NCBI RefSeq assembly: GCF_032391395.1
Contig: NZ_CP135916.1
Coordinates: 2,883,001-2,947,000, forward strand
Reading direction: 5' to 3'
Source of the DNA: Sphingomonas sp. Y38-1Y
GTDB lineage: Bacteria; Pseudomonadota; Alphaproteobacteria; Sphingomonadales; Sphingomonadaceae
DNA length: 64,000 nt
A program made the translations under genes and the position numbers. Positions 1-7,324 of this stretch are shown here, piece by piece. The stretch's first letter is position 1, and each line of letters begins with the position of its first letter. The notes beneath the pieces were generated by a model. That model was given only the letters and a program-made list of their open reading frames with translations. It was not told the DNA's origin and ran no database searches.

Positions 1-1
1 T

Positions 2-409
2 CGCTTCAACGCCGAGACGGTCCAGGAATATGTCGACATCCGCGACTTCCTGATCCTCCACTACAAGGCGACCGAGCGCGACGACACGCCGTTCTGGAAC
101 ACTTGCCGGACGCTGACCCCGCCCGAGGGGCTCGCCTACAAGCTCGACATGTTCCGCAAAAGCGGCCGCATCTTTCGCGAGCATGAGGAGCTGTTCACCG
201 AGACGAGCTGGCTGTCGGTTATGGCCGGCCAGGGGATCGAGCCCGCGAGCTATCACCCGATCGCCGACCTGCTCTCCGACAGGGAGACGCTGGAGCGAGT
301 CGCGCATATCCGCGAGGTGGTGGGGGAGACCGCGCGGGCGATGCCGGAGCATGAGGGCTTCCTGCGCCGCCTCGGCTGCGACCTGACGCCGCTGAGGCGC
401 GCGTCGTGA
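2..409 (+). CDS. Flavin-dependent tryptophan halogenase family protein, C-terminal part (5' end outside window)
   Basis: The reading frame is open from the window edge and ends at TGA 407-409, so only about 135 C-terminal residues are seen. The segment with FNAETVQEYVDIRDFLILHY, then ERDDTPFWN, FREHEELF and SWLSVMAGQGIEP, is typical of the C-terminus of PrnA/RebH-like flavin-dependent halogenases. In sphingomonads such genes often sit beside TonB receptors, SapC-like and cupin genes in glycan-uptake clusters, so the native substrate need not be tryptophan. The stop overlaps the GTG start of the next gene by 4 bp, so the two are probably translated together. The FAD-binding half and the active-site lysine lie outside the window. 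Confidence 0.85.
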   Translation, partial: RFNAETVQEYVDIRDFLILHYKATERDDTPFWNTCRTLTPPEGLAYKLDMFRKSGRIFREHEELFTETSWLSVMAGQGIEPASYHPIADLLSDRETLERVAHIREVVGETARAMPEHEGFLRRLGCDLTPLRRAS

Positions 410-1425
410 TCCCCGCCCCCGCCCCGATCCGCGAGGTCGTGGGCATTACGCGCGACCGCTTCGATGCCGAGATCCGACCGGCGGGCGAGCCCGTCGTGCT
501 GCGCGGCCTCGGCGCCGACTGGCCCGCGGTGCAGGCGGCACGTGCGGGCGACGAGGTGCTAGTCGATTATCTCAAGCAATTCAGCCGCGAACAGCCCGTC
601 GCCGCGATCGTCGGCGCGCCGGAGATCGAGGGACGCTTCGGCTATACCGACGACCTGACCGCGCTCAACTTCACCCGCGGCCAGACGCCGCTCGGCCCCT
701 TTCTCGATCGGCTGCTGCGCGACCGAACGGCCGACCGCCCCTATGCAATGGCGGTGCAGTCGATTCCAGCCGCCGAGCTGGTGCCGGGGTTCGAGGGCGA
801 GAATCGCTTGGGCTTGGTCGACGCGTCGGTCGTGCCGCGGCTGTGGCTGGGCAACGCGATCCGAGTGGCGACGCATTACGACCTTCAGGAGAATGTCGGC
901 GTCGTCATCGCCGGGCGTCGGCGGTTCACCTTGTTCCCGCCCGACCAGGTCGCAAACCTCTATATGGGGCCGCTGGAGCTGACGCCGGCGGGGACGCCGA
1001 TCAGCCTGGTCGATCCCGCCGCCCCCGACATCGAGCGCTTTCCGCGCTTTGGCGAGGCCGCGGCCACGGCGCGGAGCGCGGTGCTGGAGCCCGGCGACGC
1101 GATCTACATCCCCTTTCACTGGTGGCATGCGGTGGACTCGCTCGGCCCCGTCAATATCCTGATGAACTGGTGGTGGACCACCGCCGCGCCGAGCGGCGCC
1201 AGCGCCTATGACGCGCTGCTCCATTCGCTGCTTGCGCTGGGGAGCCTTCCGGCCGACCAGCGCGCGGCGTGGCGGACGATGTTCGACCATCTGGTGTTCC
1301 GCCCCGATCGCGAGCCCGCCGACCATCTGCCGGGCGCGGTCAAGGGCGTGCTCGGCCCGATCGATCGCGACACGGCCGAGCGCATCCGCGCGACCCTCGT
1401 GCGCCAGCTCGCCCAACCGCTTTGA
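406..1425 (+). CDS. Cupin_8/JmjC-like (FIH-type) Fe(II)/2-oxoglutarate oxygenase family protein
   Basis: 339 residues from a GTG start inside GTGA, overlapping the halogenase stop. The Cupin_8/JmjC fold is shown by LWLGNAIRVATHYD (HxD iron ligands, residues about 145-160), RRRFTLFPPDQVANLYMGPLE, and GDAIYIPFHWWHAV with the second histidine near residue 240. Family members hydroxylate protein or peptide side chains, but the substrate here is unknown. The order halogenase, cupin, GH9 suggests a glycan-utilisation locus. A clear paralogue lies at 32082-33125 with the same motifs. Function beyond a probable oxygenase is inference. Confidence 0.85.
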   Translation: MIPAPAPIREVVGITRDRFDAEIRPAGEPVVLRGLGADWPAVQAARAGDEVLVDYLKQFSREQPVAAIVGAPEIEGRFGYTDDLTALNFTRGQTPLGPFLDRLLRDRTADRPYAMAVQSIPAAELVPGFEGENRLGLVDASVVPRLWLGNAIRVATHYDLQENVGVVIAGRRRFTLFPPDQVANLYMGPLELTPAGTPISLVDPAAPDIERFPRFGEAAATARSAVLEPGDAIYIPFHWWHAVDSLGPVNILMNWWWTTAAPSGASAYDALLHSLLALGSLPADQRAAWRTMFDHLVFRPDREPADHLPGAVKGVLGPIDRDTAERIRATLVRQLAQPL

Positions 1426-1435
1426 GGATCATCCG

Positions 1436-3232
1436 ATGAAAGCGTTGCTCGCGCCGTTCGTCCTGCTCGCCGCCGCGCCCGCGGCACCGCCGGCGATCCA
1501 CCTGAATCAGCTCGGCTTCCTCCCCGACGGCCCCAAACGCGCGGTGATCGCGACCGACGCCGCGACCGCGCTCGACTGGCAGGTGGTCGATGCCGCGGGC
1601 AAGGTCGCGGCGCGCGGGCGAACCGAGCCGGTCGGCGACGATGCCGCCTCCGGCGACAAGGTACAGGTCGCCGACTTCTCCGGCCTGACCACGCCCGGCG
1701 AATACCGGCTGCGCATGGCGGGTGCAGAGAACAAGCCGTTCGCGGTGCGCGCCGGCCTCTACGCGCCGCTCGCGAAGGGGGCGCTCAACTTCTTCTACCA
1801 GCAGCGCGCGGGCGTGCCGATCGAGGCGCGGTTCGCCGGCGGCGAGCGCTGGGCGCGGCCCGCGGGTCACAAGCGCGAGGTCGCCGCCTGCTTCAAGGGC
1901 GCCGATCCGCGCGGCACCGTCTGGCCCGGCTGCGACTACACGATCGACGTGACCGGCGGCTGGTACGATGCCGGCGACCACGGCAAATATGTCGTCAATG
2001 GCGGCATTTCGCTGTGGACTCTTCTCAACCTCTACGAAGTCACGCGCGCCTTTCCGGACGGCAGCGCCGCGCTGCCGGAGGCGGGGAACGGCGTCTCCGA
2101 CCTTCTCGACGAGGCGCGGGTCGAGCTCGACTTCCTGCTGAGGATGCAGGTGCCGGAGGGCACGCGCACGTCGCTGCCGGTAGGGCAGCAGCCCCGCGAC
2201 CGGGCGCTGACGCTCACCGCCGTGGACGCTGGCGGGATGGCGCACCACAAGATCGCCGACGCCAACTGGACCAAGCTGCCGATGCCGCCGCACGAGGATC
2301 GCGAGACGCGCCTCCTCTATCCGCCGAGCACGGCGGCGACGCTCAACCTTGCCGCGGTCGCCGCGCAGGGCGCACGGTTGTGGCGGACGATCGACCCCGC
2401 TTTCGCCGCGCGCTCCCTCGCCGCCGCCAGGCGCGCCTTCGCCGCCGCGCAGCGCAACCCGGAGGTGTACGCCGCCACCGCCTTCACCGGCAGCGGCGGC
2501 TATGGCGACGCGCAGCTTGCCGACGAGTTCTTCTGGGCCGCAGCCGAGCTCTACGCGACGACGGCCGAGGCACCGTACCGCGACGTCGTCACCGCTTCGC
2601 CGCGCTACACCGATACGCCCGTGTCGGAGCCGAGCTGGAGCGATGTCGGCCTGCTCGGCACGGTGACGCTCGCCACCGCCCCCGGCATCGCCGAGCCGGT
2701 CGCGGCGCATGAGCGCGCGCGCCTCACCGCGCTCGCCGATCGCTTCGCGGGAGAGCGGGCGCAGACCGGCTATCGCATCCCCTATGCGACGATGCGCTAT
2801 CCCTGGGGATCGAACGGCGCGATCCTCAATCGCGGGATGATCCTGGGCGCCGCGCACAAGCTCTCGGGGAAGGCCGAATATCGTGCGGCGATGATCGACA
2901 CGCTCGATTATGTGCTGGGGCGCAATCCCATCGACCAGTCGTATGTCGCCGGCTTCGGCTCGCGCCCGCTTGCCAACCCGCACCACCGCTTCTGGGCGCC
3001 CAGCCTGGATAAGCGGCTTCCCGGCCCGCCGCCGGGGACGCTGTCGGGCGGTGCGAACAACACCGCCTTCGCCGACGAGGTCGCGAAGCGCAGCCAGGGC
3101 AAATGCGCGCCGCAGCGCTGCTGGGCCGACGACATCGGCGCCTATGCGTGGAACGAAGTCGCGATCAACTGGAACGCGCCGCTGGTGTGGGTCGCGGCCT
3201 ATGTGGATCAGGCCAAGCCCGCCAACCCTTGA
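1436..3232 (+). CDS. Exported glycoside hydrolase family 9 (endoglucanase-like)
   Basis: 598 residues. ATG 1436 follows TTTGAGGATC and is chosen because it gives a signal peptide (MKALLAPFVLLAAAPAAPP). An N-terminal Ig-like CelD_N domain (about 20-105: IHLNQLGFLPDGPKRAV) precedes the GH9 (alpha/alpha)6 barrel. Family signatures are GGWYDAGDHGKYVVNGG near 170 (catalytic base aspartates), NPHHR near 514 and NEVAINWNAPLVW near 573 (catalytic acid Glu). GH9 enzymes cleave beta-1,4-glucans or related oligosaccharides, here in the periplasm or outside. It starts 10 bp after the cupin gene, probably in the same operon. A second GH9 is at 52055-53737. Confidence 0.92.
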   Translation: MKALLAPFVLLAAAPAAPPAIHLNQLGFLPDGPKRAVIATDAATALDWQVVDAAGKVAARGRTEPVGDDAASGDKVQVADFSGLTTPGEYRLRMAGAENKPFAVRAGLYAPLAKGALNFFYQQRAGVPIEARFAGGERWARPAGHKREVAACFKGADPRGTVWPGCDYTIDVTGGWYDAGDHGKYVVNGGISLWTLLNLYEVTRAFPDGSAALPEAGNGVSDLLDEARVELDFLLRMQVPEGTRTSLPVGQQPRDRALTLTAVDAGGMAHHKIADANWTKLPMPPHEDRETRLLYPPSTAATLNLAAVAAQGARLWRTIDPAFAARSLAAARRAFAAAQRNPEVYAATAFTGSGGYGDAQLADEFFWAAAELYATTAEAPYRDVVTASPRYTDTPVSEPSWSDVGLLGTVTLATAPGIAEPVAAHERARLTALADRFAGERAQTGYRIPYATMRYPWGSNGAILNRGMILGAAHKLSGKAEYRAAMIDTLDYVLGRNPIDQSYVAGFGSRPLANPHHRFWAPSLDKRLPGPPPGTLSGGANNTAFADEVAKRSQGKCAPQRCWADDIGAYAWNEVAINWNAPLVWVAAYVDQAKPANP

Positions 3233-3312
3233 CCGTTCGTGCTGAGCCTGTCGAAGCACGTGGGGAGCCGTGCGGTCGTTGGCACGTCCTTCGACAAGCT
3301 CAGGACGAACGG
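3233..3312. repeat. Imperfect inverted repeat, sphingomonad REP-like element
   Basis: The left arm begins CCGTTCGTGCTGAGCCTG and the right arm is its reverse complement with about three mismatches in 28 bases, around a loop of some 24 bases. It starts right after the GH9 stop and lies between convergent genes, so the transcript could form a long hairpin and act as a terminator or mRNA stabiliser. A more degenerate copy is at 13381-13460. Such elements are widely dispersed in sphingomonad genomes. Confidence 0.7.
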
Positions 3313-3336
3313 GGCCTCACGCAAACCTTCGGAAAA

Positions 3337-3543
3337 TTAGTGAAGGATGGGCCGCTCGTCGCTGCCCAAGAACGCGATCAGGCGGCCGATCTGGCGCCAG
3401 CGGCAAAAGGCGATGTGGTTGCCGACGTCGCGGCTGCGCGCGGCGCGGGCGTTGGCCTCGTCCTCGGCCTCTTCGCCCATCATCGTCATCAGGTCCTCCG
3501 CCTCGCGAAGGGCTGCGGCATCGGGCAGGTAGAAGCTCGTCAT
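3337..3543 (-). CDS. Small conserved hypothetical protein
   Basis: 68 residues, acidic and probably cytoplasmic. It contains ALREAEDLMTMMGEEAEDEANARAARSRDVGNHIAFCRWRQIGRLI, a pattern of a small helical protein with a conserved-looking C-H-F-C-R-W core. No domain is recognised. It stands alone, convergent with the GH9 gene across the inverted repeat and facing away from the small membrane-protein gene at 3702. Its coherent amino-acid composition suggests that it is real, with unknown function. Confidence 0.6.
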   Translation of the reverse strand: MTSFYLPDAAALREAEDLMTMMGEEAEDEANARAARSRDVGNHIAFCRWRQIGRLIAFLGSDERPILH

Positions 3544-3701
3544 GCGCGGCCCCTATCCACGGCCCGTGCCAGCCTGACAAGCGGACGCGCGGCGGCGGCG
3601 TTCGAGGGTTAATGGCCTTCGCGGCCCCGTCCCTGCCCGGGACCGGCGTGCCGCGGCGGGACGGCTGGCGTCCCGCGCCGGGACGTGGCAAGGCGCGCGG
3701 C

Positions 3702-3881
3702 ATGAGCGACCCGCGTTCCTCTCGCGGCCCGGTGGCGGGCGGTGCAATCCTTGCGCTGACAATCCTGATCGGCGTCGTGCTCGGGCTCGTGCTGCGTCAG
3801 CCGAGCCTGGGTCTGCTCGGCGGCATCGCCGTCGGCGCCGTCATCTCGCTTCTCATCTGGCGGCGCGACCGGCGGTCATAG
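3702..3881 (+). CDS. Small two-helix membrane protein
   Basis: 59 residues from ATG 3702. After a short polar N-terminus (MSDPRSSRGPV) come two hydrophobic segments (AGGAILALTILIGVVLGLVL, then LGLLGGIAVGAVISLLIW) and a basic tail RRDRRS, so a small inner-membrane protein with both ends in the cytoplasm is likely. The stop codon overlaps the stop of the convergent S24 repressor gene by a few bases. Homology is not recognised. Confidence 0.6.
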   Translation: MSDPRSSRGPVAGGAILALTILIGVVLGLVLRQPSLGLLGGIAVGAVISLLIWRRDRRS

Positions 3882-4496
3882 CCGCCGGCTGACCCACACC
3901 ACGCGGCCGATGATCGACAGATCGGCGGGGGCGACCAGACCGGGCGACTCCGCCTCCGGATTGTCGCTCGTCACGCGAACGCCGCCGGCCTCGCGCGCCA
4001 CACGCTTGACCATCAGCACGTCGCCGAGCCGCAGCACATAGACGCCGCCGCTCCGCGCCACGTCGGTCCGCGCGGCGTCGACGAGGATGTCGTCGCCCGG
4101 CCACAGGGTCGGCACCATCGACTCGCCCGCGACGCGGATCATCGAGGCGTCGTCGGCGCGCACGCCCAGCCCCGCCAGCATCTCCGCCGGCAGCATCGCG
4201 GCGCGGCGCGGCGCCTCGATCTCCGCCAGCGTTCCCGGCCCCGCCGATGCCGACAGGTCGTAGCGCGCCACTGCCATCGCCGGCGCCGCACGGCCGCCCA
4301 GCAGCGCCTCGTCCACACCCAGGAACGCCGCGATCGTCTCCCGGTCCTGCTCGTCCAGCCGCCGCGGCGATCCGCGCGTCACGTGCTGGTGCACATAGGC
4401 GGCGTTGCGGCCGATCAACCGCGACAGCCTCGTCAGGCTGACGCCCCGCTCCGCCGCCAGCCGCGCCAGTGCCGCGCGAGGATCCTCGACCAACAT
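3876..4496 (-). CDS. S24-family (LexA/CI-like) HTH repressor-protease
   Basis: 206 residues. The N-terminal third carries a helix-turn-helix (RGVSLTRLSRLIGRNAAYVHQHVTRG, about 20-45). The C-terminal half is a peptidase S24 domain with the nucleophile serine in GESMVPTLWPGDDILVD (about 123-140) and the general-base lysine in VYVLRLGDVLMVKRV (about 150-165). Such proteins repress nearby genes and can self-cleave or be inactivated under DNA damage. It is divergent from a two-gene unit (4587-5077); the 90-bp gap holds a palindrome and a LexA-type direct repeat. It is not LexA itself, since the HTH is of the phage-repressor kind. Confidence 0.85.
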   Translation of the reverse strand: MLVEDPRAALARLAAERGVSLTRLSRLIGRNAAYVHQHVTRGSPRRLDEQDRETIAAFLGVDEALLGGRAAPAMAVARYDLSASAGPGTLAEIEAPRRAAMLPAEMLAGLGVRADDASMIRVAGESMVPTLWPGDDILVDAARTDVARSGGVYVLRLGDVLMVKRVAREAGGVRVTSDNPEAESPGLVAPADLSIIGRVVWVSRRL

Positions 4497-4512
4497 GCCC
4501 GATCCATAGTCA

Positions 4513-4526
4513 TAGGATTTTTCCTA
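4513..4526. promoter_or_regulatory. Palindrome TAGGA-TTTT-TCCTA, candidate operator
   Basis: A perfect 5-bp inverted repeat with a 4-bp T spacer lies 17 bp upstream of the S24 repressor start, in the divergent intergenic region. Its position suits autoregulation by the S24 repressor, but this is inference from position only. Confidence 0.4.
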
Positions 4527-4544
4527 GACAAGTTGGAAATGCGA

Positions 4545-4559
4545 GAACATTTAAGGAAC
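4545..4559 (+). promoter_or_regulatory. Candidate LexA box GAAC-N7-GAAC
   Basis: GAACATTTAAGGAAC matches the direct-repeat LexA operator known in alphaproteobacteria (GTTC-N7-GTTC on the other strand). It lies 28 bp before the start of the 59-residue gene at 4587 and 49 bp upstream of the S24 repressor gene. One or two chance matches per window of this size are expected, so the promoter position is the main support. Confidence 0.5.
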
Positions 4560-4586
4560 ATCTGAGTCGCAGGTGGGAGAAGCGGG

Positions 4587-4766
4587 ATGGAGTTGCTGCC
4601 GCGCATCGAAGCGCATCTGAAGGCCACGGGGATACCGGTCACGCGCTTCGGCCGGACGGTGGCGCGCGATCCGCGCCTCGTGCTCGACATGCGCCGGGGG
4701 CGGGAGCCCGGTGCGTCGATGCGCGCGCGGATCGAGGCCTATCTGGCCGACGGGGAGGCGCACTGA
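4587..4766 (+). CDS. Small hypothetical protein, first gene of a candidate SOS-controlled pair
   Basis: 59 residues, ATG 4587 preceded by GGGAGAAGCGGG as ribosome site. The sequence (IEAHLKATGIPVTRFGRTVARD, then RREPGASMRARIEAYLADG-like) resembles a small helical DNA-binding fold: a shortened winged or HTH region with a helix of arginines. No family name can be given. The stop TGA overlaps the ATG of the next gene (TGATG), so they form an operon. It is divergent from the S24 repressor and may be controlled by it or by LexA. Confidence 0.6.
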   Translation: MELLPRIEAHLKATGIPVTRFGRTVARDPRLVLDMRRGREPGASMRARIEAYLADGEAH

Positions 4767-5077
4767 TGGCGCGCGGACCCGATGCGGGAACGCTGGTCGA
4801 ACGCGCGCTGCACCAGTCGGCGGCGCGCGCGGGTGTGTCGCTGACGATCGCCGACGCGGTCGCGACGCGCTGGGCGAGCGCGACGTTCGCGGGCGCGCGG
4901 CACGTGCTGGATGTCGAGGTCGCAGGGGATGCGGCGGCGGCGTGGCTTGGCGGACTGGCCGAGGCGGAGCTGCCGATGCGGGGGCAGTTGATGGCGGATT
5001 GCGTGGTGGTTCGGCGCGCGCGGCGTGGCGACGGCTTCACCGCCAAGATCGAGGCGTTGACGGTGGAAACCGCATAG
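4766..5077 (+). CDS. Hypothetical protein coupled to the preceding small gene
   Basis: 103 residues starting in TGATG, so translation is coupled to the 59-residue gene. It has no signal peptide or membrane segment. A mixed alpha/beta pattern is seen: VERALHQSAARAGVSLTIADAVATRWASATFAGARHVLDVEVAG, then two strand-rich stretches ending IEALTVETA. No family is recognised. Its position behind a possible LexA box makes a damage-response role conceivable but unproven. Confidence 0.6.
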   Translation: MARGPDAGTLVERALHQSAARAGVSLTIADAVATRWASATFAGARHVLDVEVAGDAAAAWLGGLAEAELPMRGQLMADCVVVRRARRGDGFTAKIEALTVETA

Positions 5078-5078
5078 A

Positions 5079-5203
5079 TCCTCCCCTGCAAGGGGAGGGG
5101 GACCAGCCGCAGGCTGGTGGAGGGGTGTCGCCGCAGGCGCTGCGCTCGAGGCCAATACCCCTCCACCATGCTGCGCATGGTCCCCCTCCCTTTCAGGGGA
5201 GGA
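5079..5203. repeat. Sphingomonad intergenic palindromic repeat
   Basis: The two ends are TCCTCCCCTGC and AGGGGAGGA, with inner arms GGGGGACCAGCC...GCTGGTGGAGGGG and CCCCTCCACCATGC...GCATGGTCCCCC. It is an imperfect 125-bp inverted repeat containing smaller stem-loops. It sits between convergent genes, where it may end transcription. This type is scattered through sphingomonad genomes and has no coding capacity. Confidence 0.7.
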
Positions 5204-5212
5204 TTTGGGTTC

Positions 5213-6037
5213 TTAGTGCGCCGCTGCGAACCGCCGCAGCGTCTTCAACGCCTCGCTCAGATCTCCTGCCCCGGCGCGTTCGGTCAGCGCCGAGACGCCG
5301 CGGCGGCGGACGCCGCGTTCCAGCCGGTCGAGCAGCGCGTGGATCGTCGCTTCGGTCTCGGGCCCGGCGATCGCGGGCTCGGTGCGCTCGGGCACCGAGG
5401 ACAGCAGCGACAATGACGGCACGCGCACCGTCGGGGTCACCTCGAACGTCTCGATGCGGACATGCTCGACCACCGACTTGTCCTCGACGGTTTCCGCCGC
5501 CTTAGCCTCGACGATCGGTTCGGGCTCTGCGACCGGCTCGGGGCGGAACAGGGGGCGGACCGCCGCGCTCGGCGTCATCGGTTCGGACGGGATCGCCGCC
5601 GGATCGAAGCTCGCGAGCGGCGTCTCCAGGTCCGCGGGCAGATCGCGTTCGGGCGGCGGTGTTGCTGCCTCGAGGAACGGCGTCCCCAAGTCGCGCATTG
5701 CTTTCACCGGCTCGCGTACGGGCGCATCCGGATGGCGGTCGGCGCGCCGTGCGACCTCCCGCACCACCTTGCGGACAGGCAGTACCCGCTCGGCCGCCAC
5801 CCAGGTAATCGCGGCGGCGATCGCGGCGGCCAGCACGATGATCGCTCCTCGCGCAGTGACGCCCAGCGGCGGCGCGGCGGCGGGCAGCAGCGCGGGCAGC
5901 CCGCTTTCGATCACCAGCGCCTCGATCCGCCAGGTGGGCAGGATCGCCGCCGCCGCCGCCGCGGCGAGCGCCACGATCGAGATGGCCAGTAGCTTCGGGT
6001 CGGATTTCAGGCGTTGACTGGCGGTAAGCGCGACCAT
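5213..6037 (-). CDS. Membrane protein with long cytoplasmic or periplasmic tail, unknown function
   Basis: 274 residues. Two hydrophobic segments (about 18-33 LAISIVALAAAAAAAILP and 62-84 GAIIVLAAAIAAAITWVAA) are followed by a low-complexity Pro/Glu-rich linker (100-225) and a helical C-terminal part (ATIHALLDRLERGVRRRGVSALTERAGAG). It overlaps the 3' end of the glycosyltransferase gene by 31 bp on the same strand, so the two are co-transcribed. No known domain is seen. A role in envelope or exopolysaccharide organisation is only suggested by its neighbour. Confidence 0.65.
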   Translation of the reverse strand: MVALTASQRLKSDPKLLAISIVALAAAAAAAILPTWRIEALVIESGLPALLPAAAPPLGVTARGAIIVLAAAIAAAITWVAAERVLPVRKVVREVARRADRHPDAPVREPVKAMRDLGTPFLEAATPPPERDLPADLETPLASFDPAAIPSEPMTPSAAVRPLFRPEPVAEPEPIVEAKAAETVEDKSVVEHVRIETFEVTPTVRVPSLSLLSSVPERTEPAIAGPETEATIHALLDRLERGVRRRGVSALTERAGAGDLSEALKTLRRFAAAH

Positions 6038-7245
6038 GATTCATCCGTTTCTGCGGCTTTGCAAAGCCGTTGGTAAACGGGCTGGTACCGCGAAATATTT
6101 GACGACCAGTTACGCTCGCGCTCCACGAACGCCCGTGCCCGCTCCCGACGCGCGTCCCAGCCCGCTCGGTCCGAAAACAGCCTTGCCATCGCCGCCGCGA
6201 TCGCCGCGGGATCGTCGGGCGCGAACAGCGTGCCGGTCACGCCGTCCTCGATCAGCTCGCGATGGCCACCCACGTCGGATGCCGCGACCAGCCGCCGCTG
6301 CGCCATCGCCTCCAGGGGCTTCAGCGGCGTGACCAGGTCGGTCAGTCGCATGTGCTTGCGCGGATAGGCGAGCACGTCGATCAGGCTGTAATAACGCTCG
6401 ACCTCGTTATGCGGCACGCGGCCGACGAAGCGGATGCGGCTGGCGACGGGCGACGCCGCGGCCGCGGCCCGCAGCGCCGGCTCCATCGGCCCGCCACCGA
6501 CCATCAGCAGTTGCGCGCGCGGCCGCTGTGCCACCAGCGCCGGCATCGCCGCGATCAGGTCGTCCAGCCCCTCATAATCATAGAAGCTGCCGACATAGCC
6601 CACCACTTCGTCGCCGATGCCGAGCTCGGCGGCGAGCGCCTCGTCGCGTGCCATCGGTTCGCCGAACAGCGACAGGTCGACACCGTTGGGCGAGACCATG
6701 ATCTTGTCGCCAGGAATGCCGCGGGCGATCAGGTCACCGCGCAGCCCCTCGCAGATCACGCCCACCGCATCGACGCGGCGGCACGCCCAGGTCTCCAGCG
6801 CGCGGGTGGCGCGGTATTTGAGCGACCCTTCCCGCCCGGTCCCGTTGCCGACCGCCGCATCCTCCCAGAAGGCGCGGATCTCGTAAAGGAGCGGCAGCCC
6901 GCGGCGCTTGGCGACGCGCAGCGCGGCGAGCGCGTTCGTCACCGGCGAATGCGCGTGGAGAATGTCGGGGCGAAACGCGTCGACCGCCCGCTCGATCGCA
7001 CGCGCGAATACGCCGATCTCGCGCCACTCGCCGATCGGTGGCGGGCCGGCGGGACGCATCGAGCTGCGATGAAAATCCAGCCCGTCGAATGTCTCGACCG
7101 GCGCGTCGACGACGTTGTAGCGCGGGCCGGTGACGCCCGCGACCTGCCACCCGCGCGCCACCTGCGCCTTGAGGATCGCGCGCGTGCGAAAGCTGTAGCC
7201 GCTGTGGAGCGGCAGGCCATGGTCGAGGACGTGGAGGATACGCAT
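6007..7245 (-). CDS. GT4 glycosyltransferase, PEP-CTERM/XrtA-associated (TIGR04063-like)
   Basis: 412 residues. The N-terminus MRILHVLDHGLPLHSGYSFR matches the Daro_2409-type glycosyltransferases linked to exosortase A/PEP-CTERM exopolysaccharide loci. The Rossmann domain 2 carries VGYVGSFYDYEGLDDLIAAMP and GRVPHNEVERYYSLIDVLAYPRKH, followed by TPLKPLEAMAQ with the donor-binding Glu of GT4 enzymes. It would transfer a sugar from an activated donor at the cytoplasmic membrane face. No exosortase or PEP-CTERM protein is in the window, so it may be a stand-alone copy or the locus may lie elsewhere. Confidence 0.85.
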   Translation of the reverse strand: MRILHVLDHGLPLHSGYSFRTRAILKAQVARGWQVAGVTGPRYNVVDAPVETFDGLDFHRSSMRPAGPPPIGEWREIGVFARAIERAVDAFRPDILHAHSPVTNALAALRVAKRRGLPLLYEIRAFWEDAAVGNGTGREGSLKYRATRALETWACRRVDAVGVICEGLRGDLIARGIPGDKIMVSPNGVDLSLFGEPMARDEALAAELGIGDEVVGYVGSFYDYEGLDDLIAAMPALVAQRPRAQLLMVGGGPMEPALRAAAAASPVASRIRFVGRVPHNEVERYYSLIDVLAYPRKHMRLTDLVTPLKPLEAMAQRRLVAASDVGGHRELIEDGVTGTLFAPDDPAAIAAAMARLFSDRAGWDARRERARAFVERERNWSSNISRYQPVYQRLCKAAETDESWSRLPPVNA

Positions 7246-7324
7246 GACGCCGCCTTGCCACGCCGCCCTTTAACATGGCGTCAACCGGGCTTAGACCGGG
7301 GCAAACGTTACGGGAGAGACCAGA

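Noticed and set aside
1340..3259. Long open frame of 639 codons on the minus strand
   Set aside because: It is the antisense shadow of the GH9 gene in GC-rich DNA. It has no domain, and its Arg/Gly/Val-rich composition is typical of such shadows.
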